DNA of 64,000 nt from Ornithobacterium rhinotracheale. Lineage in GTDB: Bacteria; Bacteroidota; Bacteroidia; Flavobacteriales; Weeksellaceae. A program made the position numbers and the translations under genes. Positions within the stretch are counted from its first letter, which is position 1; every line of letters starts with the position of its first letter. A model generated the notes under the pieces. It saw only the letters and a list, made by a program, of their open reading frames with translations, had not been told where the DNA came from and made no database searches. Positions 1-12,005 of this stretch are shown one piece after another. Location: positions 248,001-312,000 of the forward strand of contig NZ_CP035107.1 of assembly GCF_004088395.1 (NCBI RefSeq). The letters run 5' to 3'.

Positions 1-3315
<3,315 letters not shown>

Positions 3316-3336
3316 TCATTCCTAAGAAGATTATAG

Positions 3337-3374
3337 AAAAAACGGCGTTTCTCTGAGAGAAGCGCCGTTTTTTT
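3337..3374 (+). terminator. Rho-independent terminator after the GH2 gene
   Basis: An inverted repeat of AAAACGGCG and CGCCGTTTT surrounds a TCTC/GAGA inner stem and is followed by a T run. It lies between convergent genes and has an A tract on its 5' side, so it can work in both directions. Confidence 0.85.
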
Positions 3375-3389
3375 AATGATTACAAAAGA

Positions 3390-3761
3390 TTATAGAATTT
3401 CGTAATTTACATTAATAACCCCTCGGTCTTTTGCCGCAATTTGATGGAAAGCAGCCTTGCTTAAATCAAATTTTCTACCCTTTACAAAAGGGCCTCGGTC
3501 ATTAATTCTCACTACTACGGACTTCTTTGTCCTCACATTCGTAATCTTCACTTTAGTTCCAAAAGGTAAAGTCTTATGAGCCGCTGTAAGAGCATTCATA
3601 TCATACTTTTCACCGCTTGCAGTCTTCTTTCCGTGGAATTCTTTTCCGTACCAAGACGCTTTTACTACCTCATTATCATCGCCATCACCATTTCCGTTAG
3701 TGGCAAAAGATAGTTGCAAGCTCATACAAACTAATAGTGTAAAAATAAATCTTCGTTTCAT
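3390..3761 (-). CDS. RlpA-like double-psi beta-barrel protein
   Basis: This 123-residue secreted protein consists of a signal peptide (about 1-20, ending LSFA) and one double-psi beta-barrel domain of the RlpA type. Family motifs are ASWYG (35-39), TASGE (47-51) and RINDRGPF (85-92), which contains the Asp used by RlpA lytic transglycosylases. RlpA enzymes cleave peptidoglycan strands lacking stem peptides, usually at the septum. The protein has no SPOR domain, which is usual for short Bacteroidota versions. Start is at the ATG before KRRFIF. Function is inferred from the domain; activity is not shown by sequence. Confidence 0.85.
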   Translation of the reverse strand: MKRRFIFTLLVCMSLQLSFATNGNGDGDDNEVVKASWYGKEFHGKKTASGEKYDMNALTAAHKTLPFGTKVKITNVRTKKSVVVRINDRGPFVKGRKFDLSKAAFHQIAAKDRGVINVNYEIL

Positions 3762-4084
3762 GATTTTCTATTTTTTCTATTATTTCTGCTGCAAATGTAG
3801 GGTGAAGTTTTTATTAAGCCTTAGAATGATTCTAAATAATTTGCTTTTAGATTGATTTTGTGGCTCGAAACATTGATTATAAGTGAAAACATAGCTAAAC
3901 GCTAATGATTTGTTAAAAAAAAGTAGAAAAAATTAAATTATCAAAACATTAAGAACCTTGTTAGCGTATTTATTTCTCTTCGATTTATTTAAGTGATTGA
4001 TATTTAGTTGGTTGCTTTCTAGTGGAGTCCATTTTGGCAAAATCAAACAATGAGAAATTGTTTTTTGATGGTTTTTCAATATTA
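3762..4084. other. AT-rich intergenic region without a recognisable gene
   Basis: About 320 bp between the rlpA-like gene and the first IS element. Apart from the -7 element I see no coding frame, tRNA or repeat. It was the target for the IS insertion at 4085. Confidence 0.6.
3792..3799 (-). promoter_or_regulatory. Putative -7 element for the rlpA-like gene
   Basis: TACATTTG on the minus strand matches the Bacteroidota -7 consensus TAnnTTTG, 30 nt upstream of the ATG. No clear -33 TTG was found at 17-23 nt. Confidence 0.4.
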
Positions 4085-4129
4085 ACCTGAGTTCGATTAA
4101 TATTTTAAGGGAAATAAGTTGTATAAAAA

Positions 4130-4185
4130 GAGAAATAGTTGTATTTTTAAGTTTTTAAAATTCAATTATTTAACAACTATTTCTC
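4130..4185 (+). promoter_or_regulatory. Inverted repeat abutting the transposase start codon (copy 1)
   Basis: GAGAAATAGTTGT (4130-4142) and its perfect complement (4173-4185) enclose a 30-nt AT-rich loop. The 3' arm ends at the base before the ATG at 4186. In RNA this 13-bp stem would hide the initiation region, which would lower transposase translation; that role is inferred. Confidence 0.65.
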
Positions 4186-5082
4186 ATGATTAATTACCAC
4201 AAAATTACGGATATTTTTTGTATTGTTGATGACTTTTGTAATGATTTTGAAAAATTCACTCAACCTTTTCTTCTCGGAAAGCCTCCCAAAAAGAAGCCCA
4301 AAATGAGTAACGCTGAAGTAATCACCATAATGATTCTTTTTCATCTAAGTGGCTTTAGAACTTTTAAGCATTTTTACATTTACTATGTTCAAAAGCATAT
4401 GCAAGAGGAATTTCCTCAAACGGTGTCTTATAACCGGTTCACAGAACTTATGCAATCCAATACCATGGCTCTTACCATGTTTGCAAAAACCTGTGCTTTA
4501 GGAAGTTGTACTGGTATTTCTTTTATGGATAGTACGCCAATAAGAGTATGTGGAAACAAAAGAATTAAACGCAACAAAGTATTCAAAGACCTAGCTACAA
4601 CGGGGAAATCTACTATGGGTTGGTTTCATGGATTTAAACTCCATCTGGTCATTAATGATAAAGGCGAGATACTGAGTTTTTGCGTAACGCAGGCGAATGT
4701 AGACGATAGAGAACCACTGAAAAATGAAGGCTTTTTGAAGCAAATTTTCGGTAAACTATTTGGTGATAAAGGTTACATCTCTGAAAAGTTGAATCAATTA
4801 CTCTTTGTGGATGGTATTCAACTGATTACCAACATCCGAAACAACATGAAAAACTCTCTTATGACTATGTCTGACAAAATTTTGCTTAGAAAGCGCTCCA
4901 TCATAGAGACAGTGAATGACGAGCTAAAAAACATTTGCCAAATTGAGCACTCCAGGCATCGTTCAATAGGAAATTTTATGACCAACTTAGTGGCAGGGAT
5001 TATTGCCTATCACTTTCTTCCTAAAAAACCATCATTAAAATATGAATCTCTGAAAACTAATCAATTAGCTGTGTTTTATTAA
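4186..5082 (+). CDS. IS982-family transposase, copy 1
   Basis: DDE transposase of 298 residues that moves the surrounding IS. Likely catalytic residues are D115 in FMDSTPIR, D194 in GDKGYI and E241 in IIETVNDELK, all in the order and spacing of the IS982 family. The frame is complete, so the protein may be active. It differs from copy 2 by one residue, T139 here against M139 there. The start is the ATG directly after the hairpin arm. Confidence 0.93.
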   Translation: MINYHKITDIFCIVDDFCNDFEKFTQPFLLGKPPKKKPKMSNAEVITIMILFHLSGFRTFKHFYIYYVQKHMQEEFPQTVSYNRFTELMQSNTMALTMFAKTCALGSCTGISFMDSTPIRVCGNKRIKRNKVFKDLATTGKSTMGWFHGFKLHLVINDKGEILSFCVTQANVDDREPLKNEGFLKQIFGKLFGDKGYISEKLNQLLFVDGIQLITNIRNNMKNSLMTMSDKILLRKRSIIETVNDELKNICQIEHSRHRSIGNFMTNLVAGIIAYHFLPKKPSLKYESLKTNQLAVFY

Positions 5083-5094
5083 TCGAACTCAGGT

Positions 5095-5214
5095 TATTAA
5101 ATAAAAGATTGGCTGGTGTTTTTTAATTCAAGCTTAGAAAGCTAGTTTTTGATTGAGCCGTAAGTAGTTTTTGCAGTATTTATTCCTTCATTTATGTATG
5201 AAAATATGCTTAAA
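5095..5214. other. Spacer between the two IS copies
   Basis: 120 bp of ordinary AT-rich host DNA, including one TATTA duplication from copy 1 and one TTAAA duplication from copy 2. No gene seen. Confidence 0.6.
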
Positions 5215-5259
5215 ACCTGAGTTCGATTAATATTTTAAGGGAAATAAGTTGTATAAAAA

Positions 5260-5315
5260 GAGAAATAGTTGTATTTTTAAGTTTTTAAAATTCAATTATT
5301 TAACAACTATTTCTC
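5260..5315 (+). promoter_or_regulatory. Inverted repeat abutting the transposase start codon (copy 2)
   Basis: The same 13-bp inverted repeat as in copy 1 (arms 5260-5272 and 5303-5315), ending directly before the ATG at 5316. Confidence 0.65.
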
Positions 5316-6212
5316 ATGATTAATTACCACAAAATTACGGATATTTTTTGTATTGTTGATGACTTTTGTAATGATTTTGAAAAATTCACTCAACCTTTTC
5401 TTCTCGGAAAGCCTCCCAAAAAGAAGCCCAAAATGAGTAACGCTGAAGTAATCACCATAATGATTCTTTTTCATCTAAGTGGCTTTAGAACTTTTAAGCA
5501 TTTTTACATTTACTATGTTCAAAAGCATATGCAAGAGGAATTTCCTCAAACGGTGTCTTATAACCGGTTCACAGAACTTATGCAATCCAATACCATGGCT
5601 CTTACCATGTTTGCAAAAACCTGTGCTTTAGGAAGTTGTACTGGTATTTCTTTTATGGATAGTACGCCAATAAGAGTATGTGGAAACAAAAGAATTAAAC
5701 GCAACAAAGTATTCAAAGACCTAGCTACAATGGGGAAATCTACTATGGGTTGGTTTCATGGATTTAAACTCCATCTGGTCATTAATGATAAAGGCGAGAT
5801 ACTGAGTTTTTGCGTAACGCAGGCGAATGTAGACGATAGAGAACCACTGAAAAATGAAGGCTTTTTGAAGCAAATTTTCGGTAAACTATTTGGTGATAAA
5901 GGTTACATCTCTGAAAAGTTGAATCAATTACTCTTTGTGGATGGTATTCAACTGATTACCAACATCCGAAACAACATGAAAAACTCTCTTATGACTATGT
6001 CTGACAAAATTTTGCTTAGAAAGCGCTCCATCATAGAGACAGTGAATGACGAGCTAAAAAACATTTGCCAAATTGAGCACTCCAGGCATCGTTCAATAGG
6101 AAATTTTATGACCAACTTAGTGGCAGGGATTATTGCCTATCACTTTCTTCCTAAAAAACCATCATTAAAATATGAATCTCTGAAAACTAATCAATTAGCT
6201 GTGTTTTATTAA
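5316..6212 (+). CDS. IS982-family transposase, copy 2
   Basis: 298-residue DDE transposase, identical to copy 1 except Met at position 139 instead of Thr. The same D115, D194 and E241 are present. The frame is intact. Near identity of the copies indicates recent transposition in this genome. Confidence 0.93.
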   Translation: MINYHKITDIFCIVDDFCNDFEKFTQPFLLGKPPKKKPKMSNAEVITIMILFHLSGFRTFKHFYIYYVQKHMQEEFPQTVSYNRFTELMQSNTMALTMFAKTCALGSCTGISFMDSTPIRVCGNKRIKRNKVFKDLATMGKSTMGWFHGFKLHLVINDKGEILSFCVTQANVDDREPLKNEGFLKQIFGKLFGDKGYISEKLNQLLFVDGIQLITNIRNNMKNSLMTMSDKILLRKRSIIETVNDELKNICQIEHSRHRSIGNFMTNLVAGIIAYHFLPKKPSLKYESLKTNQLAVFY

Positions 6213-6250
6213 TCGAACTCAGGTTTAAAATCAAATTTTTAGCCATAAAA

Positions 6251-6275
6251 AAACCTTGCATAACATGCAAGGTTT
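6251..6275 (-). terminator. Terminator at the end of the dcw cluster
   Basis: AAACCTTGCA and TGCAAGGTTT form a 10-bp stem with a 5-nt loop. On the minus strand it is followed by a U run (A tract at 6247-6253). It lies 22 bp beyond the yqeY-like stop codon and is the first strong terminator seen downstream of mraZ. Confidence 0.8.
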
Positions 6276-6296
6276 AAAAAACTATGATTAAGAAAT

Positions 6297-6746
6297 TTAT
6301 TTTCCTAATTTATTTTTCACCGCATCAGCAATAGCTTTGCTGTCAGCTTTTCCAGCTAATCTTTCATTGGAAAGTTTCATTACTTTGCCCATATCTTTCA
6401 TTTCGGTAGCACCTGTTTCTTCTACGATTTTGGCGATTTCTGCCTCTAGCTCTTCGGCAGAAAGCTGTTCTGGTAAGAATTTTTCGATTACGCTGGCTTG
6501 TGCTAATTCATTTTCCGCCATTTCGTTTCTGCCTTGCTCAGCGAATTGAGCGGCAGCGTCTTTACGCAATTTGATTTGCTTTTGCAAGATTGCGATTTCA
6601 TCTGTTTGGCTTAATTCTGAACCAGAGCCATCGGTTTTTGCTAGTAAAATAGCTGATTTTATGGCTCTTAATGCTTCCAGTGCGGTTTTATCTTTGCTTT
6701 TCATGGCGGCTTTCATTTCCTCCATGATTTGTTTTTCTAATGCCAT
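6297..6746 (-). CDS. GatB/YqeY domain-containing protein
   Basis: 149-residue YqeY-family protein related to the tail domain of GatB, the subunit of the tRNA-dependent amidotransferase. A role in tRNA binding is assumed for the family but not proven. The start matches the family pattern (LEKQIMEEMKAAMKSKDKTALEALRAIKSA begins at residue 3, shown here only by its KDKTALEALR core). It is the last gene of the dcw cluster, 64 bp after ftsZ and before the terminator, and is probably cotranscribed with ftsZ. Confidence 0.88.
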   Translation of the reverse strand: MALEKQIMEEMKAAMKSKDKTALEALRAIKSAILLAKTDGSGSELSQTDEIAILQKQIKLRKDAAAQFAEQGRNEMAENELAQASVIEKFLPEQLSAEELEAEIAKIVEETGATEMKDMGKVMKLSNERLAGKADSKAIADAVKNKLGK

Positions 6747-6810
6747 TTTGTTTAAAGTTTTTATAATTAAAAATTAATTGTTTAGCCCAAAGAATTTTGG
6801 GCTAAATAGG

Positions 6811-8505
6811 TTAGTCTACATTATCGTGTAAGAAGTTATTTGGTCTTAATTTAATTTGTTGATCCACATCTTCATCTACAATATAGTTGCTTGGTTTTGA
6901 GTGTTTGTATTCAGAAAGTTCAATGCCTTGTCTTTTGTAGGCAGGGATTCTTTCAAACTCCTCAGTTTCTTGCAAGCTATTTTGGAAACGATAGTTGAAT
7001 TTCTTTAATCTTTCTCTTCTCTCTAGAATTTGTTGAGAAGTTTTTTCATCGTTTATATTTATTGTGTTGTTTGAGACATTATCTACTTTTTGGATAAAAG
7101 TAGGCCTTTCTTTTACTTCAACTTGAGTTTCTTGTCTTTTGGGCTGAGTGCTTACGCTATTTTGCGGAGCTCCGTGCGAATTGATGCTTGGGTTCTCTTC
7201 ATTGTCTCCTTGCTCGTTTAGATTAAAGATTGTGCGAGTTTCTCCACTTTCTTTGTCTATGATAATCTTCGGCCCATTGTTTTGTGGTAAATCTTTTGGC
7301 TGCTCGTTTTCGGTTGGAGAGGTGAAAAAATAATCTTCAGAAGCTTCGTCATTTAAATTTGTTTCTTGCTCTTCTTCGTTTTCAAGAAGGGTAAATTGTC
7401 TAGGGCTTTCTTCTGGTTTTGGTGAAGAAAACTCTTTTTTAGAAGCTGTGATATTAATGTTTTTTTTCTCCGTTTCTTTATCTTCTAAATGATGAACGAT
7501 AGGCTCTTTCTTTTTCTCATTGATAGCTTGCTGGTCTTTTGGGAAGCCAGTGGCTACAATGGTAACACTTATGTTTTCGCCTAGCTCAGGGTCTTCTCCC
7601 ATACCCATGATGATGTTGGCGTCGTAACCAGCTTCTTCTTGAATATAATCGTTAATGATTCCGATTTCATCCATGGTTACTTCATCATCTCCAGAAACTA
7701 TTAATAATAGTACATTTTTAGCCCCTGTAATTTTATTATCGTTTAACAACGGAGAGTCTAGTGCCATTTCAATTGCTTTTTTGGCTTTTTCAGATCCGCT
7801 AGCTTTTCCAGACCCCATGATGGCAGTTCCACTATTTTCTAGTACAGTCTTGGCATCACGCAAGTCGATGTTGATGGTGTATTCGTGCGTGATCACTTCT
7901 GCAATGCCTTTTGCTGCGGTAGCTAAAACTTCGTCTGCTTTGGCAAAGCCTGTTTTAAAGCCTAAATTGCCGTAGAGTTCTCTTAGTTTATCGTTGTTGA
8001 TGATTATAAGAGAATCTACACTGTTTCTAAAGCGTTCAATACCCGCTTTTGCTTGTTCTAGTCTTTTTCTTCCCTCGAATGAAAACGGAGCGGTACAAAT
8101 TCCCACGGTAAGGATTCCCATGTCCTTGGCTTGTTTAGCGATGATTGGAGCGGCACCTGTTCCTGTTCCTCCACCCATTCCTGCGGTGATGAAGGCCATT
8201 TTGGTGTTGGAGTCTAGGATGTTTTTGATGTCTTCTAAACTTTCAAGGGCAGCTTTTTCTCCTACTTCAGGATTAGCACCAGCACCTAAACCTTCAGTAA
8301 TGTTTTGTCCTAATTGAACTTTTAGAGGAATTTCACTTTTATTCAAAGCTTGAGCATCGGTATTGGCGATGATGAAATCTACTCCAGTAATTCCTTGTTT
8401 TGCCATGTAGTTCACGGCATTGCTTCCGCCTCCACCTACACCTATCACTTTGATGGCTGCTGATCTGTTTTTTGGCATTTCAAAAGATATATCGTTAAAA
8501 TCCAT
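6811..8505 (-). CDS. ftsZ: Cell division protein FtsZ
   Basis: Tubulin-like GTPase that polymerises into the cytokinetic ring. The GTP-binding signature GGGTGTG is at residues 111-117, after IGVGGGGSNA (21-30), and the T7-loop NIDLRD that completes the partner's active site is near 210. The GTPase core ends near residue 325. A long acidic and polar linker (about 330-500) and a conserved tail follow. At 564 residues it is much longer than E. coli FtsZ, as is normal for Bacteroidota. It sits 33 bp after ftsA. Confidence 0.97.
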   Translation of the reverse strand: MDFNDISFEMPKNRSAAIKVIGVGGGGSNAVNYMAKQGITGVDFIIANTDAQALNKSEIPLKVQLGQNITEGLGAGANPEVGEKAALESLEDIKNILDSNTKMAFITAGMGGGTGTGAAPIIAKQAKDMGILTVGICTAPFSFEGRKRLEQAKAGIERFRNSVDSLIIINNDKLRELYGNLGFKTGFAKADEVLATAAKGIAEVITHEYTINIDLRDAKTVLENSGTAIMGSGKASGSEKAKKAIEMALDSPLLNDNKITGAKNVLLLIVSGDDEVTMDEIGIINDYIQEEAGYDANIIMGMGEDPELGENISVTIVATGFPKDQQAINEKKKEPIVHHLEDKETEKKNINITASKKEFSSPKPEESPRQFTLLENEEEQETNLNDEASEDYFFTSPTENEQPKDLPQNNGPKIIIDKESGETRTIFNLNEQGDNEENPSINSHGAPQNSVSTQPKRQETQVEVKERPTFIQKVDNVSNNTININDEKTSQQILERRERLKKFNYRFQNSLQETEEFERIPAYKRQGIELSEYKHSKPSNYIVDEDVDQQIKLRPNNFLHDNVD

Positions 8506-8538
8506 GTTTACTTATTTTCTATTTTTCTGTGTTAAAAA

Positions 8539-9951
8539 TTATTCTGTATCATTAATCATTTTAATGAATTTGTCGCCCCAATTCTCAAGTAGATTGTTGA
8601 TGCCTAAAATTCTTTTTTTATTTTGTTTTTTAGGCTTTTCATTCTTCTCTTCTTTTTCACTAACTTTTTTCTCCTCTACTAGGGCTGTGTTTGAGATGTC
8701 TTTTTCATTTTGTTTAGGTTCTTCTTCTATTTCAATTTCCTCTATTGGGGCAAAGATTTCTTCTTCGAAAATTTTGGATTTTTCTAATTTGTTTAAGCCC
8801 TCAATAACTAGACCTACTGCAGTTGCATATTCAGGTTTAGAAATGATTTGAGCTTGCCCACTCGCTATATGCTCGTTGCTATATCCTATCCGGCAATCCA
8901 TTGCTGTAACATATTCAGCCAGTTGTCTTATGTGTTTTAGCTCCGCACCACCACCTGTGAGAACAATTCCTGCGATGAGTTTTTTTCTTTGTTCCTCGCA
9001 TCCGTAATGTCTCAATTCAGAATGTACATGGTCTAGAATTTCAAGAACTCTAGCGTGTATGATTTGGCTTAAGTTTTTCAATGAAATTTCCTTAGCCGGT
9101 CCACCTCTAAGTCCAGGAATAGCTACCACTTCAGTCGCTTTGTTTTCCTCTGGCATAGCAGAGCCAAATAAAACTTTTAATTTCTCTGCATGCCTTTCAA
9201 TGATAGAACACCCCGTTTTGATGTCCTCTGTAATCACATTTCCACCAAATGGAATCACGGCTGTATGGCGAATGATATTGTTTTTAAAAACAGCAATATC
9301 TGTAGTTCCCCCACCGATGTCTACCAATGCTACACCTGCTTCCTTTTCCTCTTCGCTTAAAGAAGCTAAAGACGATGCCAAAGGCTCTAGAGTTATCCCT
9401 TTTAAGATAAGTCCAGCACTTTTCACACATCGTGCAATATTTTTGATAGAGGCAACTTGCCCCACTACTACATGGAAAGTAGCCTCAAGACGACTACCGT
9501 ACATGCCTGTAGGTTCTGTAATGCCTCCTTCGCTATCTACCTTAAATTCTTGCGGGAGAACATGAATAATTTCTTCGCCAGGGAGCATAACAAGTTTGTG
9601 CACTTGATTGATTAAACGATTGATGTCGTCGTCATCAATTACTTCCTCAAAGTTATCTCTTGTGATGTAATCACTGTGTTGCAAACTTCTAATGTGCTGC
9701 CCAGCAATACCCACGGTAACTTCTGTGATCTTGTATCCAGAATCTTCTTCCGCTTTTTTTACTGCCTCTGTGATGGAGTTTACAGTATTAGTGATGTTGG
9801 TAACAACGCCGCGGTGTACTCCAAGGCTCTTTGCGCGTCCGATTCCTAAGATTTCTAATTTACCGAACTCGTTTTTGCGACCTACCATAGCCACAATCTT
9901 AGTTGTACCTATGTCTAAACCTACTGCTATTTGATTATTCTTGCTCTCCAT
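8539..9951 (-). CDS. ftsA: Cell division protein FtsA
   Basis: Actin-like ATPase of 470 residues that anchors FtsZ filaments to the membrane. Actin-fold signatures are VGLDIGTTKI (phosphate 1, about residues 10-19), DIGGGTTDIAVF (phosphate 2, about 211-222) and GIVLTGGGA (adenosine loop). A charged, low-complexity stretch follows the fold. The protein ends in a hydrophobic, basic helix (NNLLENWGDKFIKMI), the likely membrane-targeting sequence. It lies 4 bp after ftsQ. Confidence 0.96.
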   Translation of the reverse strand: MESKNNQIAVGLDIGTTKIVAMVGRKNEFGKLEILGIGRAKSLGVHRGVVTNITNTVNSITEAVKKAEEDSGYKITEVTVGIAGQHIRSLQHSDYITRDNFEEVIDDDDINRLINQVHKLVMLPGEEIIHVLPQEFKVDSEGGITEPTGMYGSRLEATFHVVVGQVASIKNIARCVKSAGLILKGITLEPLASSLASLSEEEKEAGVALVDIGGGTTDIAVFKNNIIRHTAVIPFGGNVITEDIKTGCSIIERHAEKLKVLFGSAMPEENKATEVVAIPGLRGGPAKEISLKNLSQIIHARVLEILDHVHSELRHYGCEEQRKKLIAGIVLTGGGAELKHIRQLAEYVTAMDCRIGYSNEHIASGQAQIISKPEYATAVGLVIEGLNKLEKSKIFEEEIFAPIEEIEIEEEPKQNEKDISNTALVEEKKVSEKEEKNEKPKKQNKKRILGINNLLENWGDKFIKMINDTE

Positions 9952-9955
9952 GTTT

Positions 9956-10678
9956 TTATTTACTTGCTACCACTTGATTACTATATCTTAAACTCAATTT
10001 ATTGTAAGGCATTTCTGCATTTTTTTCAATGAATTCTTGGTGAAAAACTTTGAAATTTCTCAACTTTCGGTCTAGATTTTCTAGGTTGCCGAGGTCTAAA
10101 ACATAGGTTCCATCATCAACTAACAAAATAAAGGAATTTTCCCCATTCTTTTGCATTCCGATGATGTGTTTTTTCAACAAATTATCATCATTGATTAGAT
10201 GCGTTAAATGTACGATTTTTTTATATTCCTCGGGCAAAATTTTTCCATTAATCATCAGAACTTTTGCAGAGAAGTCCTTGCATAATGGGATTTGTGTGGC
10301 ATCTTTGGTGATGTAGAATTCCTTATTTCCATTCTTCACCCGCGCCACGGGGATTTCTTGCTCAATTTCCGTGTGCAGAACGCCGTTATTCTCCAAATAT
10401 ACCTGCGCCCTCTTTATGTGGGGATTTGCATTAAGCCTATCCTCCATCGCCTTGATTGAGATACGCTGCGCCTGCATTTTTGGGTAATCGGGGTGGGTGC
10501 TTTTTAGGGTGTTTTCTACCACTTTGTCATTGATGAAATAAATGCCCTCCGAATAGTCAATCTTATCATCAATTTTCATCAATTCCCTTGTTTCGTACAA
10601 GTGATTGGAAAAAGACAATAGCGAGACTAGCACAATCAATCCCAAAAGTATTTTAAGTAAAATCCATTTACGCTTCAT
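9956..10678 (-). CDS. ftsQ: Cell division protein FtsQ/DivIB-like
   Basis: Bitopic divisome protein of 240 residues that links early and late division proteins. It has one N-terminal transmembrane helix (about 7-25, LLKILLGLIVLVSLLSF) and a periplasmic part with a POTRA-like segment (about 30-110). Sequence similarity to E. coli FtsQ is weak; the assignment rests on topology, size and position between murC and ftsA. The start overlaps the end of murC by 11 bp, so translation is probably coupled. Confidence 0.88.
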   Translation of the reverse strand: MKRKWILLKILLGLIVLVSLLSFSNHLYETRELMKIDDKIDYSEGIYFINDKVVENTLKSTHPDYPKMQAQRISIKAMEDRLNANPHIKRAQVYLENNGVLHTEIEQEIPVARVKNGNKEFYITKDATQIPLCKDFSAKVLMINGKILPEEYKKIVHLTHLINDDNLLKKHIIGMQKNGENSFILLVDDGTYVLDLGNLENLDRKLRNFKVFHQEFIEKNAEMPYNKLSLRYSNQVVASK

Positions 10679-12005
10679 TGTACAATTCTTTTAGAGGTTC
10701 GTATAAATTGGCAATATCGCCGGCACCCATAAGCAAAAGTACATCAAAATTATGATTTTTGATAGTTTCAATGGCATTGGATAGCGATGAAATTTCAGGT
10801 TTCTTTACCATTTTAGCGGCCAACCATTCGGCTGAAATTCCCTCTATGGGCTCCTCACGAGCGGGGTAAATGTCGAGTAAAATCAAATCATTCAGCATAT
10901 TAAGGGCGTGAGCGAAATCGTCGCCAAAATCCCTAGTGCGGCTAAATAAATGCGGCTGAAACACGCCTAAAATTTTTTTATCAGGATAAAAATTTTGTGT
11001 CGCAGAGATAATTGCCCTTAATTCTGTGGGGTGGTGGGCATAATCATCTATGATTACCTTTCCGCTAGGGCAGGTGTGGCGCGTAAATCTCCTTTTTACC
11101 CCCTTAAAGCTTGCAAGCCCTTTTCTAATATCTTCTGCCGAAACACCGTTTTCAAGCGCAATAGCGATGGCTGCCACGGCATTTTCAATATTGTGCCTAC
11201 CTGGGAGGGGCATTACAAGATTATTAATAGTTTGTTTAGGTGTTTGTAAATCAAATAAATAATTTTCACCTTCAATTCTAATATTCTGAGCGGTATAGTC
11301 AGCTTCAGTTTCCACGCCGTAGGATAGGCTATTGGGAATATCCAGTCCTTTTTTGGCAAAAACTTGATTTTCTACTAAGGTGGCAAATTCTAGGAAGCTT
11401 TTTTCTAATTCCTCTTTTTGTCCATAAATGTCCAAGTGGTCGGCATCCATAGAAGTTATGGCAGCATAATTGGGCGATAGTTGAAGGAATGAGCGGTCAA
11501 ATTCATCAGCCTCTACAACCGTGATTTCCGTTCCGCCAAGAATAATGTTTGACTGATAATTCTCCGCAATCCCGCCAAGAAAAGCCGTGCAAGGCTTGCC
11601 CGCTATATGCATTAAGTGCCCCAGCAGGCAGGAGGTGGTAGTCTTGCCGTGAGTGCCTGCGATGGCAAGGCAATTGGTCTGTTGTGTCAAGAGCCCCAAG
11701 ACTTTTGAGCGTTTTAAAATATTAAAATTATTTTGCTCAAAAAAATCAAGAATTTTCAGTTTTTTGATAGCAGGAGTGAAGATTACTAAGCAATTTTCTG
11801 CCGTGAGTAGCTCAAAATCTTCACTTAGATTATCCTCGTAAGATATTTTAATTCCCTCTTTTTCAAGTGTGTGCGTGAGTTCGGTGGGTGTTTTATCATA
11901 TCCCAGCACTTTTTTGCCTGCAAGGTTAAAATATCTGGCAAGGGCGCTCATTCCTATGCCTCCAATGCCGATGAAATAATAATATGTAAAATTTTTAATA
12001 TTCAA
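10668..12005 (-). CDS. murC: UDP-N-acetylmuramate--L-alanine ligase
   Basis: Cytoplasmic Mur ligase that adds L-Ala to UDP-MurNAc, the first amino-acid step in peptidoglycan precursor synthesis. Visible signatures are the N-terminal UDP-binding loop GIGGIGMSALA (about 14-24), the ATP loop GTHGKTTT (about 117-124), the middle-domain DEFDRSF and the C-terminal DDYAHHP. Length is 445 residues, normal for the family. It follows murG with no gap and overlaps ftsQ. Confidence 0.97.
   Translation of the reverse strand: MNIKNFTYYYFIGIGGIGMSALARYFNLAGKKVLGYDKTPTELTHTLEKEGIKISYEDNLSEDFELLTAENCLVIFTPAIKKLKILDFFEQNNFNILKRSKVLGLLTQQTNCLAIAGTHGKTTTSCLLGHLMHIAGKPCTAFLGGIAENYQSNIILGGTEITVVEADEFDRSFLQLSPNYAAITSMDADHLDIYGQKEELEKSFLEFATLVENQVFAKKGLDIPNSLSYGVETEADYTAQNIRIEGENYLFDLQTPKQTINNLVMPLPGRHNIENAVAAIAIALENGVSAEDIRKGLASFKGVKRRFTRHTCPSGKVIIDDYAHHPTELRAIISATQNFYPDKKILGVFQPHLFSRTRDFGDDFAHALNMLNDLILLDIYPAREEPIEGISAEWLAAKMVKKPEISSLSNAIETIKNHNFDVLLLMGAGDIANLYEPLKELYNEA

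Larger units (their letters stand above)
4085..5094 (+). mobile_element. IS982-family insertion sequence, copy 1
   Basis: A 1010-bp element bounded by perfect 18-bp terminal inverted repeats (ACCTGAGTTCGATTAATA at 4085-4102, complement at 5077-5094). It is flanked by a 5-bp direct repeat TATTA (4080-4084 and 5095-5099). It carries a single transposase gene and is intact. Confidence 0.92.
5215..6224 (+). mobile_element. IS982-family insertion sequence, copy 2
   Basis: A second 1010-bp element in the same orientation as copy 1, with identical 18-bp inverted repeats. It has its own 5-bp target duplication TTAAA (5210-5214 and 6225-6229). Different duplications show two separate insertions rather than a tandem duplication. 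One difference from copy 1 was seen in the coding region, C at 4601 versus T at 5731. Confidence 0.92.

Noticed and set aside
4085-6224. Composite transposon formed by the two IS982 copies
   Set aside because: The 120 bp between them has no gene, and each IS has its own target duplication, so they did not move as a unit.
8420-9565. Long plus-strand frames opposite ftsZ and ftsA
   Set aside because: They mirror conserved coding sequence, have low-complexity Ser/Phe-rich translations and no ribosome site.
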